Shown: piece by piece, positions 43,218-52,711 of the stretch
How positions within the stretch are numbered: the first letter of the stretch is position 1
How the letters are laid out: every line of letters begins with the position of its first letter
Assembly (NCBI GenBank): GCA_947488905.1
Contig: CANLBJ010000005.1
Span: forward strand, 1-64,000
DNA length: 64,000 nucleotides
Source of the DNA: Ulvibacter algarum
GTDB lineage: Bacteria; Bacteroidota; Bacteroidia; Flavobacteriales; Flavobacteriaceae
Direction: 5' to 3'
The notes under the pieces: model-generated
Database searches by the model: none
Told to the model about the DNA's origin: nothing
Seen by the model: only the letters and a program-made list of their open reading frames with translations
Position numbers and translations under genes: made by a program

Positions 43218-44120
43218 ATGCAACCAACCACACCACAAATTTTAGTCTTAAAACAAAGTAACTCTGGGTTTAAGAATACTCTTTCTTTACTCATATTCTG
43301 TGTTTTATCTACAGTGTTTTCATACCAAACTATAGCACAGCAAAGAACAAAACCTACAGATAGTAGTAGTGTGTGGACTACGGTAAAATATGACGCTAAT
43401 GCTTCTTACAGGAGTATGAAGCATGCCGTAACAAACCCAATACGCTGGAAAGGAAAAGACTTTGCAAAATTTGGCGGACTCATAGCAGGTACCGCTCTTG
43501 TATCTCTTTCAGATAACCCTACCAGCGATTTTTTTAGACAACAACAAAATACACACCCTAAGATTTTAGATGATTATGGTTTTTACTACGCTAAGCCCGT
43601 TAATTTTTTAATAGCAAGTGCAAGTATTTATGGGGTGGGATTAATCACAAAAAATGAAAAAATTAGAAAAACTGGTGTGTTAATTATCTCATCATCTGTA
43701 GTAGCAGGTTATTCGCAAATTCTTGCACGTACCGCAGTGGGTAGAGCAAGGCCTAAATCTGGTTTTGGTAAGTATGCATTTGAACCTTTTGCGGGTACTC
43801 AAGAATATTTTTCATTCCCATCTGGGCACACAGTGCTTGCTGTAACTATGGCGCACTCTATTGCAAAACAGTTTGATAATGTCTGGGTAAAATCTGGAAT
43901 TTATGCACTTGCCACTTTACCGCCTTTATCAAGATTAATTAATGGAGAGCATTGGTTAAGTGATGTCGCTTTTGGGGCAGCATATGGTATTATTGTAGTA
44001 GACTGTATGGACAGGTTTTTGTTTAATACAGATACTTACGATTATAAAAAGAAAGACAAAAAAATTACTTGGAACTTCACTTTTGGTGCAGACCAGATAG
44101 GAGTTGTAGGTACTTTTTAA
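43218..44120 (+). CDS. PAP2 family membrane phosphatase
   Basis: A 300-residue membrane-associated acid phosphatase-like protein. Signal/anchor segment about 20-40 (LSLLIFCVLSTVFSY). The three PAP2 motifs are ARTAVGRARPKSG, FPSGHT and SRLINGEHWLSDVAFGAAYG. It may dephosphorylate lipid substrates such as undecaprenyl or phosphatidyl phosphates in the periplasm. It lies between the hydrolase and menC genes. Confidence 0.88.
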   Translation: MQPTTPQILVLKQSNSGFKNTLSLLIFCVLSTVFSYQTIAQQRTKPTDSSSVWTTVKYDANASYRSMKHAVTNPIRWKGKDFAKFGGLIAGTALVSLSDNPTSDFFRQQQNTHPKILDDYGFYYAKPVNFLIASASIYGVGLITKNEKIRKTGVLIISSSVVAGYSQILARTAVGRARPKSGFGKYAFEPFAGTQEYFSFPSGHTVLAVTMAHSIAKQFDNVWVKSGIYALATLPPLSRLINGEHWLSDVAFGAAYGIIVVDCMDRFLFNTDTYDYKKKDKKITWNFTFGADQIGVVGTF

Positions 44121-44254
44121 GACTTTTGTTTGGCTCTAGCCTCTTAAGGTAAATGGCTTACTGTTTTGATACATTACGATATCAGATTAAGCGCAGTCGA
44201 AATCCTTTTTATTGCTGAAATTTTATAGTAAAAGTGTTTTAATAAACAACAAAA

Positions 44255-45307
44255 ATAAAAACTATCAAAGCAACCTTTAAAAAACACGTCCTTCACTTTA
44301 AGCGCCCCAGTGGTACTTCTAGAGGTGTCTTAAAAACTAAAGACGCTTACTTTATTATTCTTGAAGAAAACAAAAAAACAGCATACGGAGAGTGTGGCTT
44401 ACTACGCGGTCTAAGTATAGATGATCGCCCAGATTATGAAGAGAAATTGCAATGGGTTTGTGATAATATATCTTTAGGCAAAGAGGCACTTTATTCTCAA
44501 CTTATGGAGTTTCCGTCCATACAAATAGGAGTAGAGATGGCATTTATGTCTTTACAAGCTCAAGACCCTTTTCAGCTATTTGACACTCCTTTTACAAATG
44601 GAAAAGCAGTAATCCCTATCAATGGGTTAATCTGGATGGGAGATCAAGCCTTCATGAAGCAGCAAATAAAAGATAAGTTAGCAGCTGGATTTTCTTGTAT
44701 TAAAATGAAAATAGGCGCCATAGATTTTACTTCAGAAATAGCCTTGCTTAAGAAGATTAGGCAAGAATTTAATAGTGATGAAATAGAACTACGGGTAGAT
44801 GCTAACGGGGCTTTTTTGCCGGAAGGTGCACTAGAAAAATTAAAACAATTAGCAGCCTTAGATATTCACTCTATAGAGCAGCCCATCAAGCAAGGGCAAT
44901 TGCAAGATATGGCAGTATTGTGTGATCAAACACCTTTGCCCATCGCCCTAGACGAAGAGTTGATTGGAGTTTTTACTTCCGAAGAAAAAAGTAGGTTACT
45001 AGACACAGTTAAGCCACAATACATTATCTTAAAACCTAGTTTTATAGGAGGTTTTAAAGGCACAGATGAGTGGATAGCCTTGGCAGAAAAAAGAAATATA
45101 GGTTGGTGGGTAACCTCTGCCTTAGAGAGTAATATAGGTCTCAATGCGATTGCACAGTATACGTCTGCAAAAAAGAGTATATTGCCACAAGGATTAGGTA
45201 CGGGAAGCTTATATATTAATAACATACCGTCACCACTTGTAGTTGATCAAGGCGCAATATCATATGATACAGCGCAACCTTGGCAACTAGATATTTTAAA
45301 ACATTAA
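44255..45307 (+). CDS. menC: o-Succinylbenzoate synthase, probable AUA start
   Basis: An enolase-superfamily dehydratase of menaquinone synthesis. The frame holding the ATG at 44447 is open upstream to a TAA at 44243, and this upstream part encodes clear OSBS N-terminus: KHVLHFKRPSGTSRG, then AYGECGLLRGLS. No ATG, GTG or TTG occurs between 44243 and those residues; the natural start position (44255) is ATA, giving a 350-residue protein of normal length. Beginning at 44447 would delete the capping-domain strands. Catalytic residues follow: lysine pair in CIKMKIG, D in LRVDANGAF, E in SIEQPI, DEEL and K in ILKPSFIGG. CPBP and menE genes follow. Confidence 0.85.
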   Translation: MKTIKATFKKHVLHFKRPSGTSRGVLKTKDAYFIILEENKKTAYGECGLLRGLSIDDRPDYEEKLQWVCDNISLGKEALYSQLMEFPSIQIGVEMAFMSLQAQDPFQLFDTPFTNGKAVIPINGLIWMGDQAFMKQQIKDKLAAGFSCIKMKIGAIDFTSEIALLKKIRQEFNSDEIELRVDANGAFLPEGALEKLKQLAALDIHSIEQPIKQGQLQDMAVLCDQTPLPIALDEELIGVFTSEEKSRLLDTVKPQYIILKPSFIGGFKGTDEWIALAEKRNIGWWVTSALESNIGLNAIAQYTSAKKSILPQGLGTGSLYINNIPSPLVVDQGAISYDTAQPWQLDILKH

Positions 45308-45320
45308 AAAATTTTATATT

Positions 45321-46289
45321 ATGTATATAGCTCAAGCTTATAAGTATTTACACGACTGGTGGCGATACTTTGTGGTAGGATTGTTAATTGTTTTTGTTGC
45401 TACTCAAGTAGGGTCTATACCATTGTTAGTCGCATTAATGGCTAAAATTATGAGTGAAGGCGGTGACATGTCTGTGCTTTCAGATACTAATGTGATGATG
45501 AACACGCTAGAGTCTAATTTTACATTTTTCTTGTTACTCTTGAGTTTTGCTGTAGGATTAGGAGCATTATATTTAACTGTAAAATACCTACACAAACAAC
45601 CGTGGCTTACATTAACAACAAGTAGAAAAAAAACAGATTGGGGTCGTGTATGGTTTGGTTTTGGGCTTATAGCTGCAATCACAATAATCACAACGCTAAT
45701 AGATTATAATTCATCTCCAGAAAACTATGTGTTACAGTTTGATCTTGTACCGTTTATAATTCTGGCAGTGATAGGGATTGTGATGGTGCCTTTACAGACT
45801 TCTTTTGAAGAATACCTTTTTAGAGGTTACTGGATGCAAGGCCTTGGTGTTCTTGCTGGTAATAGATGGGTGCCTTTGATGGTTACATCTTTACTTTTTG
45901 GTCTTATGCACATTGCAAACCCAGAGGTAGAAAAGATAGGATACATCATATTAGTGTATTATATAGGTACCGGTTTCTTTTTAGGTATTATTACTTTAAT
46001 GGATGAAGGCTTAGAGCTTGCTTTAGGTTTTCACGCAGGTAACAATCTTATAGGTGCCTTACTAGTTACTGCAGACTGGACAGTATTCCAGACAAATTCT
46101 ATTTTTAAAGATATTGCAGAGCCTACAGTGGGTTTTATGGCTATAGTACCAGTATTTGTTTTTTACCCAATCTTAATTTTTATAATGGCTAAAAGATATA
46201 AGTGGACAAACTGGGGTGAGAAACTCTTTGGTAAAGTGCATAAACCATTACCAGAAATTGAAGAAACTGAAAATAACTTATTGGTATAA
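45321..46289 (+). CDS. CPBP family intramembrane glutamic protease
   Basis: A 322-residue inner-membrane protein with about eight helices. The CPBP (Abi/CAAX) motifs are EEYLFRGYWMQG, LLFGLMHIANPE and FHAGNN, supplying the Glu, Arg and His active-site residues. The substrate is unknown. It ends exactly before menE (stop at 46287-46289, menE ATG at 46290), so the two are translated in tandem. Confidence 0.9.
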   Translation: MYIAQAYKYLHDWWRYFVVGLLIVFVATQVGSIPLLVALMAKIMSEGGDMSVLSDTNVMMNTLESNFTFFLLLLSFAVGLGALYLTVKYLHKQPWLTLTTSRKKTDWGRVWFGFGLIAAITIITTLIDYNSSPENYVLQFDLVPFIILAVIGIVMVPLQTSFEEYLFRGYWMQGLGVLAGNRWVPLMVTSLLFGLMHIANPEVEKIGYIILVYYIGTGFFLGIITLMDEGLELALGFHAGNNLIGALLVTADWTVFQTNSIFKDIAEPTVGFMAIVPVFVFYPILIFIMAKRYKWTNWGEKLFGKVHKPLPEIEETENNLLV

Positions 46290-47360
46290 ATGATAGAAAA
46301 TCTCCTCCACCCATCGTTTACATTTAACGGCTTAAAGTATTCTGAAATAGAACTTATAGCGTTTGCAGAAAAATTGCAAAAGGCTGGAGATGATTTTGAA
46401 AAACAAATAGGAAAATTTATTAGTGCTTGGCTTAGTGATACCACTACTGTAAAGGTAAAGACTTCTGGTTCTACTGGAACTCCAAAAAAAATTACACTCC
46501 AAAAAAGCCAAATGATTGCCAGCGCACGCGCAACAGGTTCTTATTTTGAACTGGGTGAGAAAACATCTGCACTTTTGTGTTTGCCAGCAAATTTTATTGC
46601 TGGAAAAATGATGCTTGTACGCGCCATGACACTAGGCTGGGATTTACATGTGGTAGCTCCAGAAAGAGATGCACTTACACAGTATGATAATACTTATGAT
46701 TTTGCTGCAATGGTGCCATATCAAGTATTTCATACTCTAGATGCCATTCATAAAATTAAAAAATTAATTATTGGAGGAGGAGCAGTCTCTACAGATTTAA
46801 GAGCTCGTCTACAAAAAGTCCCTACAGCCGTTTATGAAACGTATGGGATGACAGAGACCATCACACATATTGCTGTAAAACGTATTAATGGCCCTTTAGC
46901 TTCAACTAACTTTACTGCTTTGCCAAATGTTACTTTTGAGCAAGATCAACGAGACTGCCTTGTAATAAAAGCACTTAATATTTCAGAAGTGCCTGTTATA
47001 ACTAATGATATTGTAGCACTTGCTTCTCCTACTCAGTTTAACTGGTTAGGACGTTATGATAATGTGATTAATAGTGGTGGGTATAAGTTGTATCCAGAAA
47101 AAATTGAAACCAAACTATCTACAATGATAGACAGGCCTTTTGTTATTATTAGCGAGGATGATGAAGAACTAGGGCAGAGGGCTGTACTTGTTTTTGAAGC
47201 GCCAAATGCAAACGAACTCCCTAATTATTCTGATGCATTTACTGTTTTAGATCCCTACGAGCGACCTAAAAAAGTATACACCTTATCTAAGTTTCCGTAT
47301 ACAGAGACGGGCAAAATTAAACGTGCAGATGTAAAAATCATCTTAAAGTCTCGAGTATAA
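46290..47360 (+). CDS. menE: o-Succinylbenzoate-CoA ligase (short form)
   Basis: A 356-residue ANL-superfamily adenylate-forming enzyme. The phosphate loop is TSGSTGTPKK (58-67), with YETYGMTETITHIA as the adenine-binding motif and RYDNVINSGGYKLYPEKIE as the hinge. The last Lys of the C-domain lies in TETGKIKRADVK. It is shorter than E. coli MenE, as common in flavobacteria. The neighbouring menC and menA genes support the assignment. Confidence 0.88.
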   Translation: MIENLLHPSFTFNGLKYSEIELIAFAEKLQKAGDDFEKQIGKFISAWLSDTTTVKVKTSGSTGTPKKITLQKSQMIASARATGSYFELGEKTSALLCLPANFIAGKMMLVRAMTLGWDLHVVAPERDALTQYDNTYDFAAMVPYQVFHTLDAIHKIKKLIIGGGAVSTDLRARLQKVPTAVYETYGMTETITHIAVKRINGPLASTNFTALPNVTFEQDQRDCLVIKALNISEVPVITNDIVALASPTQFNWLGRYDNVINSGGYKLYPEKIETKLSTMIDRPFVIISEDDEELGQRAVLVFEAPNANELPNYSDAFTVLDPYERPKKVYTLSKFPYTETGKIKRADVKIILKSRV

Positions 47361-47393
47361 TAAATCATCTATTACATGCTTTAAAGTGCTAGC

Positions 47394-47413
47394 ATTAATT
47401 TTTGTAAATTAAT
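47394..47413. promoter_or_regulatory. AT-rich palindrome upstream of the BNR protein gene
   Basis: ATTAATTT / AAATTAAT (47394-47401, 47406-47413) with TTTG in the centre, 20 bp upstream of the ATG. It may be a promoter part or regulator site; weak evidence. Confidence 0.3.
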
Positions 47414-47432
47414 GGTCTAAATTTTCAATGCT

Positions 47433-48671
47433 ATGAAAACTACAATACTCTCAATATTTACCCTACTAGTCTCGGTCACTTGTTTAAGTCAAGATTGGGT
47501 AGAGCTGTCAAACTCTCCACAAGGTAATAGCCGTTTTGATGACATTTTCTTTTTTAATGAAAACCTAGGTTGGGCGGCAGATGGAGGTGGTAGTACGGTT
47601 TATAAAACTACAGATGGCGGTATTACTTGGGATGAGCAATTCTCTGCAAATGTATACATGCGTAACATCGAATTTTTAAATGAAGACGTTGGCTTTCTAG
47701 GGACACTTAATAGCGAGTTTTACAAAACCACAGATGGAGGTCAAAACTGGAACTTGATGACTTTGAGCCCCAATCCAGAAGCTATATGTGGTATAGAAAC
47801 CGTGGGTGATAATACAGTGTTTGCTGTGGGAGCTTACTTTAGTCCTGCCCATTTGTACAAATCTATAGATGGCGGTAATACATTTACATACACAGATATG
47901 TCTGCCTATGCAGATGGATTAGTTGAGGTATTATTTATGGATGAAAATCACGGGTTTGTTGCAGGAAGAGGGTATGATGGTGGAGTTATTTTAGAAACCT
48001 TTGATGGTGGCGATACTTGGACAGAGATATTTACAACAGGTGTAGTGGGAGAGTATGTTTGGAAACTTCAATTGCGTGATCAAATAAAAATATTTGGCTC
48101 TGTAGATTCTCCTAGTCAAGGTAAGCTTGTAAAGTCTTTTGATGGAGGTGCTACATGGGATATTAAAAATTTTCCTGATCCTGCAGTACAGGCAGTTGGC
48201 TTTATATCTGATACACGTGGTTGGATGGGAGGCCATAACTCTGGTTTTTATGAGACAAATAACGGTGGTGACACTTGGGTAGATATTAATCTAGGTGCAT
48301 CTCTTAACAGGTTTGTATTTTTAAGTGACAACCTAGCCTATGCTTGTGGTAGCCGTATTTATAAGTTTGAGATGGAGTTAGGGGTAAACGATTTTTCTGT
48401 GACACCTAAGGCAGGTGATCTAAAAGTGACCATCGCGCCATTACCGGTTAGAGATCGTTTAAATGTACAAATTGAGTTTGTACATGATGACAACCTACTT
48501 TTAGAGTTATATGATATACAAGGAAAATTTATCAAGAGATTAACTCGTGATAATATTCCTAATGCCCAGACTAAGGAGTATAGTTTTGATTTCCCGTATG
48601 CGGCAGGTAGTTATCTTTTAGACATTCATACCAATTATGGTAGACGACAAAAAATGCTCATTAAAGAGTAG
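47433..48671 (+). CDS. Secreted BNR/YCF48-like propeller protein with T9SS sorting domain
   Basis: A 412-residue exported protein: signal peptide 1-19 (LLVSVTCLSQ). Repeats such as VYKTTDGGITWDEQF, FYKTTDGGQNWNLM, LVKSFDGGATWDIK and FYETNNGGDTWVDI are Asp-box/YCF48-like propeller blades. Residues about 340-412 (LNVQIEFVHDDNLLLELYDIQGKFIKRL ... RQKMLIKE) form a T9SS type A sorting domain. Extracellular location is likely; ligand unknown. Confidence 0.88.
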   Translation: MKTTILSIFTLLVSVTCLSQDWVELSNSPQGNSRFDDIFFFNENLGWAADGGGSTVYKTTDGGITWDEQFSANVYMRNIEFLNEDVGFLGTLNSEFYKTTDGGQNWNLMTLSPNPEAICGIETVGDNTVFAVGAYFSPAHLYKSIDGGNTFTYTDMSAYADGLVEVLFMDENHGFVAGRGYDGGVILETFDGGDTWTEIFTTGVVGEYVWKLQLRDQIKIFGSVDSPSQGKLVKSFDGGATWDIKNFPDPAVQAVGFISDTRGWMGGHNSGFYETNNGGDTWVDINLGASLNRFVFLSDNLAYACGSRIYKFEMELGVNDFSVTPKAGDLKVTIAPLPVRDRLNVQIEFVHDDNLLLELYDIQGKFIKRLTRDNIPNAQTKEYSFDFPYAAGSYLLDIHTNYGRRQKMLIKE

Positions 48672-48707
48672 TTTATTTTTACTTCGGAAATGTACTAGTA
48701 AAAGACA

Positions 48708-49226
48708 TTAGCTAATATTCTCTGCAATACGTTGCAATAAAAACGTTTCGCGCTCTATAGACATTCCTTTTTTCTCGCTTGTGGCGATGGTTTTTTGGTT
48801 GTGCTTTATGGCTTCGTGAATATCAATCCACATGGCTTTCATTCCATTTTTTATTTCGTGAGATTCTAAACTTGACTTACCTAATACCTTGTCAACAGAG
48901 CACGTGTAGCAATAAGAAATCATATGCTGTATGTCATAATCTGGCTTATGCCAAGGTCTATACTCTTCATAAATACCAAAGGGTTTTATATCTCTAATAG
49001 TTGTAGCGCCAGTTTCTTCTGTAAGCTCTCGCATCATCCCAACTACTTTATCTTCATCTAGATCTAAGCCGCCGCCTGGAAGACTATAATCTTCATAACG
49101 TTCTGTATACATTAGTAAAATACGTGTGCCTTGAGTTGCGATGCTTCTAGTAGCTAGTCTTGTAAAAACAGTTTGGTCTTCAAGTGTTTTTACATCTGGA
49201 TGGTAATGGGTTTTTATTACTTGCAT
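48708..49226 (-). CDS. NUDIX hydrolase
   Basis: A 172-residue cytosolic pyrophosphohydrolase. The NUDIX box GGLDLDEDKVVGMMRELTEE (52-71, followed by TG) fits the G-x5-E-x7-RE-x2-EE-x-G pattern exactly. The substrate is not known. Monocistronic, with a hairpin upstream that belongs to the redoxin operon. Confidence 0.92.
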   Translation of the reverse strand: MQVIKTHYHPDVKTLEDQTVFTRLATRSIATQGTRILLMYTERYEDYSLPGGGLDLDEDKVVGMMRELTEETGATTIRDIKPFGIYEEYRPWHKPDYDIQHMISYCYTCSVDKVLGKSSLESHEIKNGMKAMWIDIHEAIKHNQKTIATSEKKGMSIERETFLLQRIAENIS

Positions 49227-49330
49227 TTAGTGAAGCTTCTTTTTTTGTAAAGATAGAACAACAAGAACAGTAATTATATATGTTGGTTTATAGATAGCGG
49301 TAATTTCTATTAGTGAAGTCATAAACAAAT

Positions 49331-49371
49331 AAATTGCCATAGAAGAAATGAGATTTCTTCTATGGCAATTT
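49331..49371. terminator. Terminator of the redoxin-TlpA operon
   Basis: A perfect 19-bp stem (49331-49349 with 49353-49371, containing GCCATAGAAGAAAT) with a 3-nt loop, flanked by A/T runs on both sides. It lies 35 bp after the redoxin stop codon on the minus strand. Confidence 0.85.
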
Positions 49372-49405
49372 TAATTTTAAAACACTTGTAGTATAAGTGG
49401 CAATA

Positions 49406-50128
49406 CTATTTTGTGCTAGCTTTTATAGGGCAACCAATTGCCTTTGTGAAATTAGGAGTAATTTCTGTCCCGTTCTCAAGAGATTGAATAGCGTTCTCTA
49501 CATATTTAACTTTTACAGATTCTGCAGATTTTGCGTTGTCATCAATGGTACCAATGTATTTTACAGTAAGTTGTTTGTCTAGTAAAAACACGTGTGGTGT
49601 TCTTAAAGCTCCAAACTGAGGGTATACTTTCTGCCCTTCATCTACAAGGTATGGAAAAGTAAAACCTTTTTCTTTTGCTCTTTTTTGCATAGCAGCATAA
49701 CCTTCGCTCTCGTTTTCTGGGCTGTTAGGGTTTATTGCTATTACAGGATACCCTTTAGGTGCATATTCATTATTCAATGCGATTAACCTGTCTTCATACA
49801 TTTTTGCAAATGGACATTCATTGCAGGTAAACGTAACTATATATCCTTTTGCATTATCAAAACTCTCTAACGAAATCATTTTTCCATCCACATTTTTAAG
49901 AGAAAAGTCTGCAGCTATATCGCCTATTTTATATCCTTTCATTTCTCCCTGCGTTTCAGATTGCTCTGGGTTGTGTTTTCCTCCTGGTTTACCATTAGGC
50001 GGTCCTTTTCTGTCTTCTTTTTTATTTTTAGCGTGACCATCACTTGTTTGTGCAGTAGTGTTTTGACTAAAGAAGAGTATGCTTAAAGACATACAGATTA
50101 AGGCAGATTTAAAGATTTTGTTTCTCAT
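49406..50128 (-). CDS. Exported thioredoxin-fold protein (AhpC/TSA-like redoxin)
   Basis: A 240-residue exported protein: signal peptide about 1-27 (SILFFSQNTTAQ), a charged linker (NKKEDRKGPPNGKPGGK), then a redoxin domain with IGDIAADFSLKNVDGK and the redox motif C102-x-x-C105 (TCNECPFAKMYED). VIAINPNSPENESEGY and FPYLVDEGQKVYPQFGALRTPHVFLLD complete the fold. The TlpA gene ends 12 bp upstream, so they form an operon. A peroxide- or copper-related role is possible. Confidence 0.87.
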   Translation of the reverse strand: MRNKIFKSALICMSLSILFFSQNTTAQTSDGHAKNKKEDRKGPPNGKPGGKHNPEQSETQGEMKGYKIGDIAADFSLKNVDGKMISLESFDNAKGYIVTFTCNECPFAKMYEDRLIALNNEYAPKGYPVIAINPNSPENESEGYAAMQKRAKEKGFTFPYLVDEGQKVYPQFGALRTPHVFLLDKQLTVKYIGTIDDNAKSAESVKVKYVENAIQSLENGTEITPNFTKAIGCPIKASTK

Positions 50129-50140
50129 AATTATTGTTTT

Positions 50141-50683
50141 TTATTTTTGTGTTATGGTATTGTTTATTGTCTGTTCTACATCTTTTAAGTTCTCAAAACT
50201 TCTCTCGTGATAAGAACGATTGTTGTTATTAAAAATGATTGTGAATGGAATGGAGCCTGACCATTTTGGGTACACTTTGTCAATCCAGCTATTTGAGTCT
50301 GGGGCATCTAGCAAGACAACTTTAGATGTAATGTTTTTCCGTTTTAAAAAAGGGATCAATTTACTGTCAATGTCTTCTGTAAAATCAAGACTTACTAGAA
50401 GCAATTCTACATTAGGATTATTCTTTGCGTATGCTTGTAAGTAGGGGAGTTCTTTTACGCAAGGCGCACACCACATTGCCCAAAAATTGACAATATGTAT
50501 TTTATCACTTTTTGTATATAATAGTGGTTCAAGTTCATTAAAGTTTAAAACTTTAATGTTCTCAACAGTGTTTTTTGATAATTCTCGTTTTGATGGCACG
50601 GTAGTATTTTGAACTTGAGCCGTCAATGAAGAGGTCAAAAAAAACATACAAGAGAACATCACTAATAAATTATTCATACTCAT
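50141..50683 (-). CDS. TlpA-like thiol-disulphide oxidoreductase
   Basis: A 180-residue exported thioredoxin-fold protein: signal peptide about 1-23, active site C72-A-P-C75 in NFWAMWCAPCVKELP, and SGSIPFTIIFN with the cis-Pro. It is probably periplasmic and reduces protein thiols. It is co-transcribed with the following redoxin gene. Confidence 0.9.
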   Translation of the reverse strand: MSMNNLLVMFSCMFFLTSSLTAQVQNTTVPSKRELSKNTVENIKVLNFNELEPLLYTKSDKIHIVNFWAMWCAPCVKELPYLQAYAKNNPNVELLLVSLDFTEDIDSKLIPFLKRKNITSKVVLLDAPDSNSWIDKVYPKWSGSIPFTIIFNNNNRSYHERSFENLKDVEQTINNTITQK

Positions 50684-50775
50684 CTTTATAGATACCAGTA
50701 TATGTGTAGGTATAAGATCTTAGACGATAAAATGATTTAATTTATTCGCTGTGGTTTATAAATTTTACAAAAAAG

Positions 50776-50826
50776 AACCCCCATAATTGTCTTTAAATTG
50801 AGCAATTATGAGGGTTGTAATATTTC
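50776..50826 (-). terminator. Terminator of the YHYH/EF-hand gene
   Basis: A 14-bp stem with one mismatch (50776-50789, 50813-50826: AACCCCCATAATTG with CAATTATGAGGGTT), followed on the minus strand by CTTTTTTG. Confidence 0.8.
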
Positions 50827-50868
50827 AGAAGCAATAAGAAATGCAACAAAAATGATAGAATGATTTTA

Positions 50869-52035
50869 TTATTCTTGAACTTCTGTATAGCCTGGTAAAC
50901 CGTGTAGGCATTTAATAATTTGATTATCTCCTGGTGCTCCTGCGTGGTAGTGATATCCTCTAATCTCATCAGTATGACCTCCGCACTCGTCTAAGTCTTC
51001 GGGTTCTTTACCGTCTTTGTCTTTTAGAGCAAAAATTCCAAAACCATCAATAGCATATCCTAATATTGGTGAGTGAATATCTTTTTGAGCTACTTCTTTA
51101 GTAGATCCAGTAACGGCGTGATAATGGTAGCCTCCGTGCGGATTAACGTGACCACCGTGATCGTCTAATGGAGCTATGGTGTGCGCTGCTAATATTGCCT
51201 CTGTTGGTGCTGGAGGGTCAAATTTTACTCCATTAAAAGCCATACCAAGACCGCCTCTACCTAGATTTTGCGGAGTACTTAAGTATTTTGGGGTTACGGG
51301 TATTATAAAAGTAGTTACTTGATCTTTAAAATATTCTGGTAAGCATTGAACACAATAGTTGTTATATTCTTCTTCTACATCTGGCTTTGCAGCGGCTATA
51401 CAGCCTTCTTCTGTGTCTGTGTATCTAACGGTTCCGTCATCTCTATACACCTTCCATTTGTCATCACTATAAAACTCGTTTAGATTAGCAATAAAATGTC
51501 CAGAGACATCATATACTTTTCCGTCTTTAAACCAGATACCTGCTTTATCCATTCCGTCTTCTATATGGGTAGGGCACCAAGGGCCCATTTGATGTTCGGT
51601 TGCTTGAGAGTGCGTTTTAATAACATAACAAAGGGTTTCTATACCAGATAAGCTAACCGTCTCTTGGGTGATTTCTCCTATGATATTATCTTTTACAAGA
51701 TAAGCTGTGTTTACCGGAACAGTCTTAACACTAGTGTCTATAAGGTCTTCGCTTATTTTGCTTTCTTGTTGTTCTTTTCTTGGTGGTTTAGGTGCTTTTT
51801 CTAATTCATCTACAGTAATAAACCCATCTTGATTAGTATCAATGCTAGAATATCCATCTACTAATGGACCTTTTACCTCGGCTTTAGATAGTTTTCCGTC
51901 ATTATTAGCATCCATTTCTTTAATTAATTGCGAAATAGAAGGGCCTTGATCTTGAATGTTTTCTTGTTTTTTTGTTTGTTTAGAGTTACAAGAAATAAAA
52001 ATAGATAGTAAACATAATAGAGAGATGCTTTTCAT
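50869..52035 (-). CDS. YHYH-domain lipoprotein with EF-hand pair
   Basis: A 388-residue lipoprotein: lipobox LSIFISC (Cys16). Two EF-hand loops bind calcium: DANNDGKLSKAE (42-53) and DTNQDGFITVDE (66-77). The rest is a YHYH domain with GGYHYHAVTG, RGYHYHAGAPG, CPTHIEDGMDKAGIWF and an HGGHVNPHG segment; it is rich in His and probably binds metal. Its substrate is unknown. The neighbouring redoxin and TlpA genes suggest a redox or metal stress context, but terminators separate them. Confidence 0.85.
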   Translation of the reverse strand: MKSISLLCLLSIFISCNSKQTKKQENIQDQGPSISQLIKEMDANNDGKLSKAEVKGPLVDGYSSIDTNQDGFITVDELEKAPKPPRKEQQESKISEDLIDTSVKTVPVNTAYLVKDNIIGEITQETVSLSGIETLCYVIKTHSQATEHQMGPWCPTHIEDGMDKAGIWFKDGKVYDVSGHFIANLNEFYSDDKWKVYRDDGTVRYTDTEEGCIAAAKPDVEEEYNNYCVQCLPEYFKDQVTTFIIPVTPKYLSTPQNLGRGGLGMAFNGVKFDPPAPTEAILAAHTIAPLDDHGGHVNPHGGYHYHAVTGSTKEVAQKDIHSPILGYAIDGFGIFALKDKDGKEPEDLDECGGHTDEIRGYHYHAGAPGDNQIIKCLHGLPGYTEVQE

Positions 52036-52166
52036 ATTAATTGAATTAAAGATTACTATTAGAAGATGTTATTTTAACAAGCTTTTTTCTAACTAACTGT
52101 AATTAATGTCTATTATAAATATAACTTAATTAATAAACAAAAATTAAAGTACGATGATGTATTTTT

Positions 52167-52662
52167 TTATTCTTTGTGTCCCAGCAAGTCATCAATTATA
52201 TTTGCGGTTACAGAATGATAATTAGGTCGTGCCGTTTTATAAATAGCTGCGGCTTCATCAAGACGATCTGCTTTTTTAAATGCGGTAAAAAGTGTAGTCA
52301 CATGCCAACGTCTCCCTACGGTGTTTAAGAATTCTGAAATTTTAGCATCTACATTATTACCGTGATAGTTGTGTAAAATAGACTGCTCAAACCATACTAA
52401 TATAAGAGTTAGTGGCATCTGTAAAATTAAAAGTATCGTCCAGTTTTTAGTTACGGAAGCATCAATCGCATTTGTGTCCATAAAAGATTGCGAAAACTTT
52501 TCTGCATTTGAGAAAGCATCAGATGTAATAATTGAAGCGTTGGCAGGAACTCCAGGCTCGTAAATCCACTCCTCTGTATTGAAAGTGATATTGTTCTTAT
52601 CTAATAAATGGGTATTGAGATACGAGATAAAATCTTCAATATTTGTAGTTGAAAAAGCGATT
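52167..52662 (-). pseudogene. C-terminal fragment of M1 aminopeptidase (duplicate remnant)
   Basis: The minus strand here aligns with the 3' end of the intact M1 gene (54796 to about 55360). The last 60 residues are nearly the same (AFKKADRLDEAAAIYKTARP, then NYHSVTAN). Upstream of the ATG at 52481 homology continues to about 52662, but a block of about 80 bp corresponding to 55084-55163 is missing and the junction changes the frame. No start of the peptidase, zinc site or signal peptide is left. It is best read as a decayed duplicate. Confidence 0.8.
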
Positions 52663-52684
52663 GAAGAAACATATCCTCAATCGC
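52651..52684 (-). terminator. Terminator of the M61 peptidase gene
   Basis: An 8-bp stem GCGATTGA / TCAATCGC (52657-52664, 52677-52684) followed on the minus strand by TTTTTC. Its distal arm overlaps the end of the M1 fragment. Confidence 0.7.
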
Positions 52685-52711
52685 CTATTTTAAATCTAAT
52701 ATATTAAAACC

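Noticed and set aside
44243-44450. Frameshifted menC pseudogene
   Set aside because: The frame is intact from 44246 to the stop with all catalytic motifs; only the start codon is unusual.
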